From: Thermoplasmatota archaeon
Lineage (GTDB): Archaea > Thermoplasmatota > Thermoplasmata > UBA10834
Reading direction: 5' to 3'
Assembly (NCBI GenBank): GCA_030836605.1
Contig: JAUPMC010000167.1
Location: 1-9,238 of the forward strand
Length of the DNA stretch: 9,238 bases
The notes beneath the pieces are model-generated. The model was not told the origin of the DNA. It ran no database searches and saw only the letters and a program-made list of their open reading frames with translations. This document shows positions 1-7,296 of this stretch, one piece after another; position 1 is the first letter of the stretch; each line of letters starts with the position of its first letter. The translations under genes were made by a program, and so were the position numbers.

Positions 1-21
1 AGCATAAGGCGAGAGGATACA

Positions 22-2508
22 ATGAGTGGCGACTCTGCAGCAACGAACGGTAACCCTGCATCTGATGGAGGATCCGAGAGCATCAGCCCGAAGAAGAAGG
101 GTGCATCCGCGACGGTGAAGATAGCCGCGATCGCGGTCATCGTGATCCTGCTCATAGCAGTACCTTTGGGATACTTCATCCTCACGGGCGACGAGGACGA
201 AGACGATGACGACGATGATGAGACAGTTGAGATCTCAGTCTTCCTCACAGGCAAGGCCGGGATGAGCTATACTGTCAACTACACGACACTAGAGGGGATG
301 GACTTCGTTGAGGCCGTCTCATCCTACCAGAACAGCTTCGGCAACTGGAGGGGCCTCGGAACATACGGCGGGGTCGAGCTGAGGGACCTCGCGGACCTCG
401 TCGGCGGGATGGAACCCGGCGACGTCATGACAATCACCGCCACAGACGGATACCGATCCAACCTCACATACTACCAGGTGTACGCAGACGCGGAGTATCT
501 GACCACACAGGGGCAGATGATCCTCGCCTATGAGTACAACAGCTCCGTAATGGACGAGGAGGACCGCCCGATGATAGCCGTCCTCGCCCCTGACGAGGCG
601 TTCAGCAACGACGATTTCAACGCCACCTGCTCGAGGGACCCCGAGTTCCTGTCATCGACATCGGCGGGCTCATTGTGGGTGAAGACCGTTGGCACGATCG
701 GGATCAGCGAACTGTACGAGGAGTGGACAGTCAACCTCACCGACCTCGACAACGTCACGACCGAGCTGACCAGGACTGACTTCGTCAGGCTCGCATACTT
801 CAACAGCGCCGAGTGGACTGACGATGAGGACGGGGTATATTCTGGTGCCACACTCTCTTCTGCGCTCGGCCTCATCGACGATGACGACCCAGCGACATTC
901 AACCAGACCCTCGCGGACACCGAGTACCAGGTCCAGGTCATGGCCAGTGACGACTTCAACAAGACATTCGTCGCGAAGTACCTCGTGGAGAACGGGACCC
1001 TGCTCGCCAACATGTTCAACGGGACCGCCCTCGGCGAGGAGGACGCGCCACTCAGAATCGTCGGCGACAACATGACCGGCGGCCAGATGGTCAGCATGAT
1101 CGCGACTGTCACCATGCTTCCGCCCGCGGAACCTGAGGTGCCTGAGGAAGTCGCCCTCACGGTCGAAGGGACGACCACGATGGACTTCACGCTGTCCGAG
1201 CTGCAGGCCCTCACAGCGTCCACCTCGATGGGCGCCTTCATCAAGTCAACCGGGACGGTCATAGGGCCGTACGAGTACACCGGCGTCCCGCTGAAGGACC
1301 TGATTGCCATGGTCTATTCCGGGGGAGAGTACTCCGTCGAGGTCGTCGCGGCGGACGACTACACGATAATCTACAACTACTCGCAGGTCGAGGACGGGTT
1401 GTTCGAGCACTTCGACTCCGCGGGGACATCCCTGGGATACGACACCTTCACTATGGTCATGGCTTATGCGCAGGACGGATTACCCCTGGTAGACATGGTC
1501 CTGCGCATAGCCATCATTGACGACAGCGAACCCATAACTAGCAGCGACCTGTGGGCGAAGATGGTCCGGACCGTTAGGGTCGTGCCGTTCATAGAGGAAT
1601 GGACCCTCGAGCTCAACGGCACAACCGTCATGGACATGAACAGGCAGACCTTCGAAGCCATCGCGTCATGTGACTATCACGAGGTCAGCTGGTCCTTTGA
1701 GAACGAGACCGGGACGCACACCTACACGGGTATCGCCCTGTGGATACTCATCTCCGCAGTCGACGGGGCCGACGGGCCTGAGGGGGAGTACACCTTCAAC
1801 GACCTGCTCGCATTCGCCGGATACACCGTGAGGGTCACGGCCTCGGACGGCTACAACAAGACCTTCTCCTCGATGCAGGTCGCCAGGAATGACTCGATCA
1901 TCGTCGCGAACAGGCTCGACGGCGTGCCGCTGCCGGACGATAAGTGGCCGCTCAAGATAGTCGGCAACTGGCTGGCCTCGAAGTACATGGTCGGCCAAAT
2001 CGTGAACATATCCATCGAGAATCTCCAGCCAGTACCGGACTGGGAGCTGACCTTGATTGGCACGAGGACGGTCGTCATGAGCGCCGAGACACTCGTGTCG
2101 ATGTACTACTCGGGCCTCCACGGGCCATGGTTCAACTACTCGGACGAGGACGGGACGCACGCGGCGTTCTACACCTTCACGAACGAGACTGACGTGGAGC
2201 ACACGTACGCGGGTATCCCGCTCTGGATGCTTGTCGCGATCGTGGATGGGGAGGACCTGGACCACTACGAGTTCAACGACACCCTGGCCGCGGGCGAGTA
2301 CAGCGTGAACATCAGCTCAGGAGACTACGACGTGAACCTCCCGATATCCACAGTGGCGTACAACGGCAGCATCATACTGGCGTTCATGTACGACGGGGAA
2401 CTGCTGATCGATGAAGAATACCCGCTGAGGCTCGTGGGAGAGTATCTGTCCAAGTCCCAGAGCGTCAAGGCTGTCGACACAATCGAGCTGATCGACCTGC
2501 CCGCGTGA
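22..2508 (+). CDS. Membrane-anchored surface protein with five tandem sulfite-oxidase-fold-like modules
   Basis: An 828-residue protein. Residues 1-31 are a low-complexity Ser/Gly-rich tail ending in a KKK patch. Residues 32-54 are one hydrophobic helix, followed by an acidic run (57-67) and about 760 extracytoplasmic residues. That part divides into five modules at about 68-229, 233-367, 375-522, 525-668 and 673-827. Each shows the pattern Y-(T/S/G/A)-G-(V/I/A)-x-L, then a beta segment ending (A/S)(T/S)D-(G/D)-(Y/F) or a variant, then a 'PL(K/R)(I/L)VG' or 'W(V/A)K' edge, as in the oxidoreductase molybdopterin-binding (SUOX) fold. Only two cysteines (203, 550) are present and neither sits at the usual Mo-ligand position. 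There are 22 N-x-S/T sequons, consistent with a glycosylated outside location. A GAGAGG ribosome site at 11-16 supports the start. It lies 6 bp before an anchored phosphoesterase and heads an ECF-transporter operon, so I infer a ligand-capture or scaffold role. The fold assignment is from pattern recognition. Confidence 0.8.
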   Translation: MSGDSAATNGNPASDGGSESISPKKKGASATVKIAAIAVIVILLIAVPLGYFILTGDEDEDDDDDDETVEISVFLTGKAGMSYTVNYTTLEGMDFVEAVSSYQNSFGNWRGLGTYGGVELRDLADLVGGMEPGDVMTITATDGYRSNLTYYQVYADAEYLTTQGQMILAYEYNSSVMDEEDRPMIAVLAPDEAFSNDDFNATCSRDPEFLSSTSAGSLWVKTVGTIGISELYEEWTVNLTDLDNVTTELTRTDFVRLAYFNSAEWTDDEDGVYSGATLSSALGLIDDDDPATFNQTLADTEYQVQVMASDDFNKTFVAKYLVENGTLLANMFNGTALGEEDAPLRIVGDNMTGGQMVSMIATVTMLPPAEPEVPEEVALTVEGTTTMDFTLSELQALTASTSMGAFIKSTGTVIGPYEYTGVPLKDLIAMVYSGGEYSVEVVAADDYTIIYNYSQVEDGLFEHFDSAGTSLGYDTFTMVMAYAQDGLPLVDMVLRIAIIDDSEPITSSDLWAKMVRTVRVVPFIEEWTLELNGTTVMDMNRQTFEAIASCDYHEVSWSFENETGTHTYTGIALWILISAVDGADGPEGEYTFNDLLAFAGYTVRVTASDGYNKTFSSMQVARNDSIIVANRLDGVPLPDDKWPLKIVGNWLASKYMVGQIVNISIENLQPVPDWELTLIGTRTVVMSAETLVSMYYSGLHGPWFNYSDEDGTHAAFYTFTNETDVEHTYAGIPLWMLVAIVDGEDLDHYEFNDTLAAGEYSVNISSGDYDVNLPISTVAYNGSIILAFMYDGELLIDEEYPLRLVGEYLSKSQSVKAVDTIELIDLPA
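223..2502 (+). repeat. Five tandem SUOX-like protein modules, two subtypes
   Basis: Coding-level tandem repeat within the surface protein. Approximate units are 223-708, 718-1122, 1144-1587, 1594-2025 and 2038-2502. Units 1 and 3 are one subtype, ending in SLWVK or DLWAK plus a short beta strand. Units 2, 4 and 5 are a second subtype with a 'PL(K/R)(I/L)VG' edge. Units 2 and 4 also share 'ASD-x-(F/Y)-NKTF', and units 4 and 5 share 'Y(T/A)GI(A/P)LW' followed by an AVDG or IVDG. The repeats are diverged at DNA level, so this is an old protein-domain expansion rather than recent DNA repetition. Boundaries are good to about ten residues. Confidence 0.7.
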
Positions 2509-2514
2509 GGCTAG

Positions 2515-4005
2515 ATGACAAGGGCCGGGGACCGAAAGATATGGACCGTGGTCGCCGTCGCGGCCAGCGTAGTCATGGTGCTGGCCGGCCTAGGCCTCTC
2601 CATGCTCGGGGAGAGCGTGGAGGCCGAAGGTGGGGACATACTGGTCCGCACCTCGGACGTCATCACCGTCAGGTGCCTCGGCCCCGAGGTCACACTCTCG
2701 CTGGACAACTTCGAGGGCGAAGTGACCTTCACGAACTGTTTCCCCAACTCCACGCTCACCGGACACGATGGCTCCGCCACAACGACGGGGTCGAGCGTGT
2801 CCTGTCAGGTGGACGGCTCCGAGACTGAGCTAAGACTATCGGCCGAGACGAAGACGGCGTTCAAGTTCGCGGTCATGGGCGACAGCCAGGGATACAACGA
2901 CATACTGGCGGAGGCTCTCGGACAGGTCGGCGGATGCGAGTTCGTGATACACTGCGGGGACATGACCCCGTCAGGGCAACCGTCGGAGTACGAATCATTC
3001 CAGGCGACTATTGGGACGGTCTCGGTCCCCGTCATGACGACCCCAGGGAACCACGATGTGAAACTCAACGGCAGTGATGAGTACGCGTCCCGGCTAGGAG
3101 ACTCCGCGTACAGCTTCGAGTACTCGGGCGTCACCTTTGCATTCGTGGATTCGTCCGACCAGGTGATATCCGAGGAGGAAATCGCCTGGCTGGGACAAGC
3201 GTTCGAAGGGGCCGAGAGGAAGGTCCTCATCACCCACATGCCGAGCTATGACCCCTTCGGGGACAACCACACGCTCGATGCCGCCTCGTGCGACAGGATA
3301 CAGGAGTTCATGCTCGAGGAGGGGGTCAACGCTGTGTTCACGGGCCACATACACGCATATCACTTCATGCAGGTGGAGGGCGTGGACTGCCTCATTACCG
3401 GTGGCGCCGGAGGTGCCCTGGTGGACGGAGTCCACCATGTGGTCATCGTGACCGTGGACGAAACTGGCTTCTCCTACGAGAAGGTCGACCTTGGCTATGT
3501 CCCGCCCGCGTCGCCGAACATCCAGGTCATCGGCAGGGACGGGGCGCGCCTCAATCTGACATACGAGGAGCTGATGTCGATGGACGTCTTGGACGCGGAC
3601 TCCTCCTACGAGAACCTGTACGGGAACATCGCCGGGGAGGGGCGCTACACGGGTGTCCGCGTCCGGGACCTGCTAGAACTCGTCGGCGGGATGGTCGAGG
3701 GCGACCTGCTCAAGATAACCGCAGCCGATGGATACTACCAGGAGTTCGGGTACCTCAACGCGTACCCTAACGCGACCTGGCTGTCCCTGCAGGGGGAGAT
3801 GATAGTGTCGCTCGAGTTGGACGGAGTCCTGGCCGGTGAGTGGGCCGAAGGGCCTCGGGTCGCCATGCTGCCGGACGACGGGCTGTACAGCAACTCGGAC
3901 TGCGAGCTGACCTCCTACGAGGGGCAGGGATACTGGGTCTACGAATCCGCAGGCGCGAGGTGGGTCAAGAACACGCTGACGATCACTGTGGAGGCGGCCA
4001 CATGA
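2515..4005 (+). CDS. Anchored extracytoplasmic metallophosphoesterase fused to a SUOX-like module
   Basis: A 496-residue protein. Residues 9-31 form a signal anchor, then a beta-rich spacer. A calcineurin-like phosphoesterase domain at about 115-325 has all five metal motifs: D123-S-Q125, GD149M, GN179H180D, ITH241 and GH278IH280. Motif I is D-x-Q rather than D-x-H, a variant seen in this superfamily. Residues 335-496 are a SUOX-like module closely resembling module 1 of the upstream gene: both have SYxNxxGN, then (V/L)RDL, LVGGM, a (T/A)DGY turn and a final WVK. No cysteine is at the expected Mo-ligand site. A GTGAGG ribosome site lies 4 bases before ATG 2515. The stop overlaps the next start (ATGA, 4002-4005), so translation is probably coupled. 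The likely role is hydrolysis of a phosphomonoester or diester outside the membrane, perhaps to dephosphorylate the imported molecule. The substrate is unknown. The phosphoesterase call is secure and the role is inferred. Confidence 0.85.
   Translation: MTRAGDRKIWTVVAVAASVVMVLAGLGLSMLGESVEAEGGDILVRTSDVITVRCLGPEVTLSLDNFEGEVTFTNCFPNSTLTGHDGSATTTGSSVSCQVDGSETELRLSAETKTAFKFAVMGDSQGYNDILAEALGQVGGCEFVIHCGDMTPSGQPSEYESFQATIGTVSVPVMTTPGNHDVKLNGSDEYASRLGDSAYSFEYSGVTFAFVDSSDQVISEEEIAWLGQAFEGAERKVLITHMPSYDPFGDNHTLDAASCDRIQEFMLEEGVNAVFTGHIHAYHFMQVEGVDCLITGGAGGALVDGVHHVVIVTVDETGFSYEKVDLGYVPPASPNIQVIGRDGARLNLTYEELMSMDVLDADSSYENLYGNIAGEGRYTGVRVRDLLELVGGMVEGDLLKITAADGYYQEFGYLNAYPNATWLSLQGEMIVSLELDGVLAGEWAEGPRVAMLPDDGLYSNSDCELTSYEGQGYWVYESAGARWVKNTLTITVEAAT
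3517..4002 (+). repeat. Sixth SUOX-like module, C-terminus of the phosphoesterase
   Basis: Residues 335-496 of the phosphoesterase. This copy aligns almost without gaps in its central part to module 1 of the first gene. It includes a 16-base identical stretch (3679-3694 against 397-412) coding for LVGGM, and the shared later order of a QG(Q/E)MI strand, an 'xxMLPDD' or 'xxVLAPDE' strand and a (Y/F)SN(S/D)D turn. It ends in RWVK followed by a beta strand, so it is of the module 1/3 subtype. Confidence 0.7.
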
Positions 4006-5078
4006 GAAAATACTACTTCACCACGAAGGACCTGGTGACGATCGCGCTGCTGTCGGCGCTCGGGGGCGTCCTATCCACATACATCGGGTACCTCGGCAAC
4101 ATGGTCAACCACATCATAGGAGTGCCCTTCGGCGCGGGCCAGTTCATGGCGGGCCTGCATGTCATATGGATCATGCTCGCCCTCGGGATCACGCGCAAGA
4201 AGGGGGCAGCGACCGCCACGGGGCTCCTGAAGGGCATCGTCGAGCTCTTCCTAGGGGGCACGCACGGGATAGTCATCGTGGTCGTGTCGTTGGTCCAGGG
4301 GCTCATACCGGACCTCGTCCTGTTCAGCGACAAGGCGAAGGCGGACCGCGGACCGACCATGTACGCCCTGGCAGGGGGTCTGTCATCCGCGTCGAACGTG
4401 ATAGTCTTCTACTCATTCTTCCTGTCGGGCGTGCCTCTCGTGCTCATAGCCATGCTCTGCATGCTCGCGGCGGCGTCGGGCATCATCTTCGGAGGATGGC
4501 TCGTGCTGGAGATGCTCGAATCGCTCGAGTTCTCCGGAATGGTCATCGGGAAGAAGCGTATCGTCGTGGACGACCCCGAGGTCCAGGAATCCGCGTGGAC
4601 GCAGAGCAGGACGAGCAAGCGCAGAGCCCTGGGGGCGGTCGTGGCGGCAGCCCTGTTCCTGTCCGCGTTCACTGTCGGGGGCGTCTACTACTTCATGTTC
4701 GTGTACGACATCACCGATGAGGGCACGGCCGAGGTCACTGGCGAAGTCCAGGACCCCTACACGTTCACGTACTCAGACTTCGAGGACCTCGAAGTGGTCG
4801 TCTCCGCGGAACTGATAGGCAGTGTGACCTACGTCGAACCCAGGAACTACACGGGGGTGCCGTTGATGGAGATCGTGTCCAGGGCGGCGCCTGACGCGGA
4901 CGCCACCGAGGTCGTCGTCTCCGCCACGGACGGGTACAGCGCGCCCTTCCTGTTGGAGAACGTCCTGGAGGACGAGCAGCTTATCGTCGTCTTGGAGGAT
5001 GGCGAGTTGAGGATCGTGGCGGCCAATTACGAAGGGGCCTATTGGGTCGAGGACGTCGTCAAGTTCGAAGTGAGGTAG
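4002..5078 (+). CDS. YkoE-type ECF transporter S component fused to an extracellular SUOX-like domain
   Basis: A 358-residue protein starting at ATG 4002, which overlaps the preceding stop by 4 bp and has GGAGG at 3990-3994. Residues 1-185 match the YkoE family of substrate-binding S components: a hydrophobic multi-helix protein with a central ELFLGG-x-HG segment and a V(Q)GLIPDLVLF helix, like the corresponding 'ECLLG...IVQGLG' region of B. subtilis YkoE. Residues 186-208 are a charged linker rich in Lys/Arg near its end. Residues 209-234 are an additional membrane helix, and 243-358 are a SUOX-like domain with NYTGVPL and ATDGY motifs and a final YWVED strand. The positive-inside pattern places this domain outside the cell. 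Family YkoE proteins are about 200 residues and lack such a domain. The bacterial system is linked to hydroxymethylpyrimidine/thiamine-precursor uptake. The substrate here is not established. Confidence 0.85.
   Translation: MRKYYFTTKDLVTIALLSALGGVLSTYIGYLGNMVNHIIGVPFGAGQFMAGLHVIWIMLALGITRKKGAATATGLLKGIVELFLGGTHGIVIVVVSLVQGLIPDLVLFSDKAKADRGPTMYALAGGLSSASNVIVFYSFFLSGVPLVLIAMLCMLAAASGIIFGGWLVLEMLESLEFSGMVIGKKRIVVDDPEVQESAWTQSRTSKRRALGAVVAAALFLSAFTVGGVYYFMFVYDITDEGTAEVTGEVQDPYTFTYSDFEDLEVVVSAELIGSVTYVEPRNYTGVPLMEIVSRAAPDADATEVVVSATDGYSAPFLLENVLEDEQLIVVLEDGELRIVAANYEGAYWVEDVVKFEVR
4728..5075 (+). repeat. Seventh SUOX-like module, C-terminus of the S component
   Basis: Residues 243-358 of the YkoE-type protein. 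It is the shortest copy and the closest to the canonical single-domain form: a VTGEV opening strand, an F/Y-x-D-x-E-x-L segment, NYTGVPL, 'ADATEV' before the ATDGY turn, and a final YWVEDVV strand. It contains no cysteine at all, so thiolate coordination of Mo is impossible in this copy. Confidence 0.7.
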
Positions 5079-6542
5079 ATGCTCGACGTCAGGGACCTCT
5101 GGGTGAGGTACGAGAACAGGTCCAAGCCCGCAGTCGACGGACTGACCGTCCACATAGACTCTGGGGAGTTCGTCCTGCTCATGGGCGGGAGCGCCTCCGG
5201 GAAGTCGACCGCGATGCAGGCCGTGTGCGGATTCATACCCGAGATCATCCAGGCCGAGAAGAGAGGGACGGTCAAGATAGATGGGAAGGTCTTCGAGGAC
5301 GCCACATCGGTCTCCAACGTGGCCTGCATGGTCCAGCAGGACCCGGAGACCCAGTTCTGCACGGAGTTCGTGGAGGACGAGGTGGCGTTCGGGCCCGAGA
5401 ACCTCAAAACGCCCCAGGGCGAGATCCGGGCAGCGGTGGACGAAGCGCTGGCCAGCGTAGGGGCGTCCCACCTCGCCGAGAGGAGGCTCTCGACCCTCTC
5501 TGGTGGGGAGAAACAGAAGGTCGCCATAGCCTCGATGCTGGCAGTGAGGCCGCGGCTCCTGATCCTGGACGAACCCACCTCCAACCTCGACCCACGAGCG
5601 GTCAATGAGGTTGTCTCGGTAATCGACTCCATCAGGCGCGACAGGAGGATGACCATCGTCGTGGTCGAGCACCGACCGGGACAGTTCGTCGACCTGGCGT
5701 CCAGGTTCATCGTGATGAACAAGGGGCGGTTGGAGCAGGACCTGCCAAAGCCGCCGGAGGGGTTCGGGAGCCTCGCGCCTAACCCGCCCCGGGTCGTGAA
5801 GAAGCCGATAGCCCCGACCGGAGGCCAGGATGTCGTCTCAGTGAAGGGACTGACTTTCGAGATCGACGGTGTCCGGATACTCGATGACCTGAGCTTCGGC
5901 ATCCGTGAAGGGGGGGTTGTCGCCCTGATGGGCGAGAACGGCGCTGGGAAGACCACTCTGCTCAGGCTCCTGACGGGGTTGTTGCGGCCGAGCTCGGGAA
6001 ACATCAGGGTCCTCTCGCACGAGTTCGGCTCGACGAAGGCGGCCGAGCCGTGGATTCTCGGGAAGGATGTGGGGTTCGTCTTCCAGAACCCGAACCACCA
6101 GATATTCGAACGTACCGTCGAGAGGGAGATCCTGTTCGCCGCCGAGAACTACCGGGAGCACAGGGAGGACGCTGTCAAGGCGGTCGCGGAGTTCGAGGCG
6201 TCTGAAGAGGTCAGGGGATTCGTGCACCCCCATTGTCTGAGCTTCGGTCAGAAGAGACGTGTCAACATCAGGTCGGCGTCGTCCCACGGTCCGCGGCTGA
6301 TACTCATGGACGAACCGTTCGCCGGGCAGGACGCGGTGAACGCCGCGAGGATACAGGACATGATCGCTGGCCTGAAAGAAGCCGGGAAGACGACCGTCGT
6401 CGTCACTCACGACACCGCGTTCGTGAGGGAGTCTTGCACAGACGCGGTGTTCATCCGGAAAGGGAGGATTGTGAGGTGCGGGCCGGTCCGGGACATCTCC
6501 GGGGGCGACTGGGAGGACCTGTTCCAGGGGGCGGGTATATGA
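5079..6542 (+). CDS. YkoD-type ECF transporter ATPase with two fused ABC domains
   Basis: A 487-residue cytoplasmic ATPase that powers the ECF importer. Domain 1 (about 1-220) has Walker A GGSASGKST (36-44), Q-loop Q86/Q87, signature LSGGEKQ (140-146), Walker B LLILDEP (160-166) and H-loop H198. A proline-rich linker (about 218-250) leads to domain 2 (about 251-487), with Walker A GENGAGKTT (285-293), Q-loop Q336, signature LSFGQKR (387-393), Walker B LILMDEP (407-413) and H-loop H444. All residues needed for two ATP sites are present. The second signature is LSFGQ rather than LSGGQ, and its D-loop is AGQD. Two fused ATPase domains in one chain are typical of YkoD, whereas EcfA1/A2 are separate proteins. 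The start codon follows the upstream TAG with no gap. The stop overlaps the next start by 4 bp. Confidence 0.93.
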   Translation: MLDVRDLWVRYENRSKPAVDGLTVHIDSGEFVLLMGGSASGKSTAMQAVCGFIPEIIQAEKRGTVKIDGKVFEDATSVSNVACMVQQDPETQFCTEFVEDEVAFGPENLKTPQGEIRAAVDEALASVGASHLAERRLSTLSGGEKQKVAIASMLAVRPRLLILDEPTSNLDPRAVNEVVSVIDSIRRDRRMTIVVVEHRPGQFVDLASRFIVMNKGRLEQDLPKPPEGFGSLAPNPPRVVKKPIAPTGGQDVVSVKGLTFEIDGVRILDDLSFGIREGGVVALMGENGAGKTTLLRLLTGLLRPSSGNIRVLSHEFGSTKAAEPWILGKDVGFVFQNPNHQIFERTVEREILFAAENYREHREDAVKAVAEFEASEEVRGFVHPHCLSFGQKRRVNIRSASSHGPRLILMDEPFAGQDAVNAARIQDMIAGLKEAGKTTVVVTHDTAFVRESCTDAVFIRKGRIVRCGPVRDISGGDWEDLFQGAGI

Positions 6543-7294
6543 GCGTCGCGCCCATGGCCGGCGGCGACAAGCTGAACCCGATCAGCAAGGCTTTGCTCCT
6601 GGTGATGTGCTCCACACTCGTACTGCTCATCTCGAACCCGGTCCATATGTCGGTCATCGTCGTTTGCGTGCTTATCGCGAAGGAGCGTTATCGTGCGCGC
6701 GGTGTGATGACGAAGGGCATAATCGGGTTCGCGGCCACGATCTTCCTCGCCCAAGTCATCTTCAACCACTCCGGAGACGAGCTCGCGAGCTGGTCCGCGC
6801 TCGCGGTCACGACCGGGGGGATCTACGACGGCATATCGATAGCTGGCAAGTTCCTGAGTCTCATAATGATGTCCTGGGTGTTCGTCGCGACCACGACGCC
6901 CTCGGAGCTGTCCTCGGCGCTGACGACAGCAGGGTTCCCTTACAGGTACGCATTCCTGCCCGCGTTGTCGATGCGCTTCGTCCCCGTCTTCAGATTCGAA
7001 CTGGCGACGGTGAGAGACGCCCAGGTCACGAGGGGCATGAGGCTCGATAAGAGCCTCAGGGGCATAGTCCGCTCGGCCAGATACACGACGACCCCCATGC
7101 TCATGACGGCGATGTCCAAGGTGAACTTCCTGGCCGCATCCATGGCGGGAAGGGGCTTCGGAATGCACGAGAGAAGGACTCAGCTGAAGCCCCTGAGGAT
7201 GACCGCATTCGACCTGGCGTTCACAGCGTTCTCCGCGGCGATGGTCGTGCTCGCATACTTCGTTACGAGTTGCCCGACCCTGCAGGTAGTCTGA
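6539..7294 (+). CDS. ECF transporter T component (CbiQ/EcfT/YkoC family)
   Basis: A 251-residue integral membrane protein that couples the ATPase to the S component. Hydrophobic segments lie at about 17-47, 58-78, 97-118 and 222-243. The coupling-helix signatures of the family are visible as TRG (164-166, in the AQVTRGM context) and GRG (204-206, in the SMAGRGFG context). These correspond to the two Ala-Arg-Gly motifs that dock in the ATPase grooves. The start at ATG 6539 overlaps the ATPase stop in an ATGA, with a G-rich stretch just upstream. It completes the ykoEDC-type set and ends the operon. Its stop is only 2 bp from the stop of a convergent gene, and no T-rich tract follows directly, so transcripts probably run antisense into the kinase gene. 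Confidence 0.9.
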   Translation: MSVAPMAGGDKLNPISKALLLVMCSTLVLLISNPVHMSVIVVCVLIAKERYRARGVMTKGIIGFAATIFLAQVIFNHSGDELASWSALAVTTGGIYDGISIAGKFLSLIMMSWVFVATTTPSELSSALTTAGFPYRYAFLPALSMRFVPVFRFELATVRDAQVTRGMRLDKSLRGIVRSARYTTTPMLMTAMSKVNFLAASMAGRGFGMHERRTQLKPLRMTAFDLAFTAFSAAMVVLAYFVTSCPTLQVV

Positions 7295-7296
7295 TG

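Noticed and set aside
3840..4001. An upstream in-frame start at 3840 for the S component
   Set aside because: The added 54 residues overlap the phosphoesterase gene, are Arg/Gly-rich and resemble no family. ATG 4002 has a GGAGG site and the normal YkoE N-terminus.
22..5078. The idea that the SUOX-like proteins are active molybdenum oxidoreductases
   Set aside because: No cysteine is found at the Mo-ligand position in any copy, and no redox partner or cofactor gene is nearby.
5070..5085. Possible amber read-through joining the S component to the ATPase, as the TAG at 5076-5078 is followed in frame by the ATPase ATG
   Set aside because: Read-through would put the ATPase on the outside, after the extracellular domain, which makes no sense. 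The only MttB gene seen has no pyrrolysine codon, so there is no sign here of amber decoding.
4773..6004. Long minus-strand open frames over the S component and ATPase (also 528-1310, 1666-2265, 5838-6410 and 6407-7168)
   Set aside because: They lie antisense to genes with clear family motifs and have Arg/Pro/Gly-rich or low-information translations. GC-rich DNA produces such frames readily.
6233..6538. An upstream in-frame start at 6233 for the T component
   Set aside because: The extension overlaps the ATPase signature and Walker B coding region in another frame. ATG 6539 gives a normal-length T component with a 4-bp overlap.
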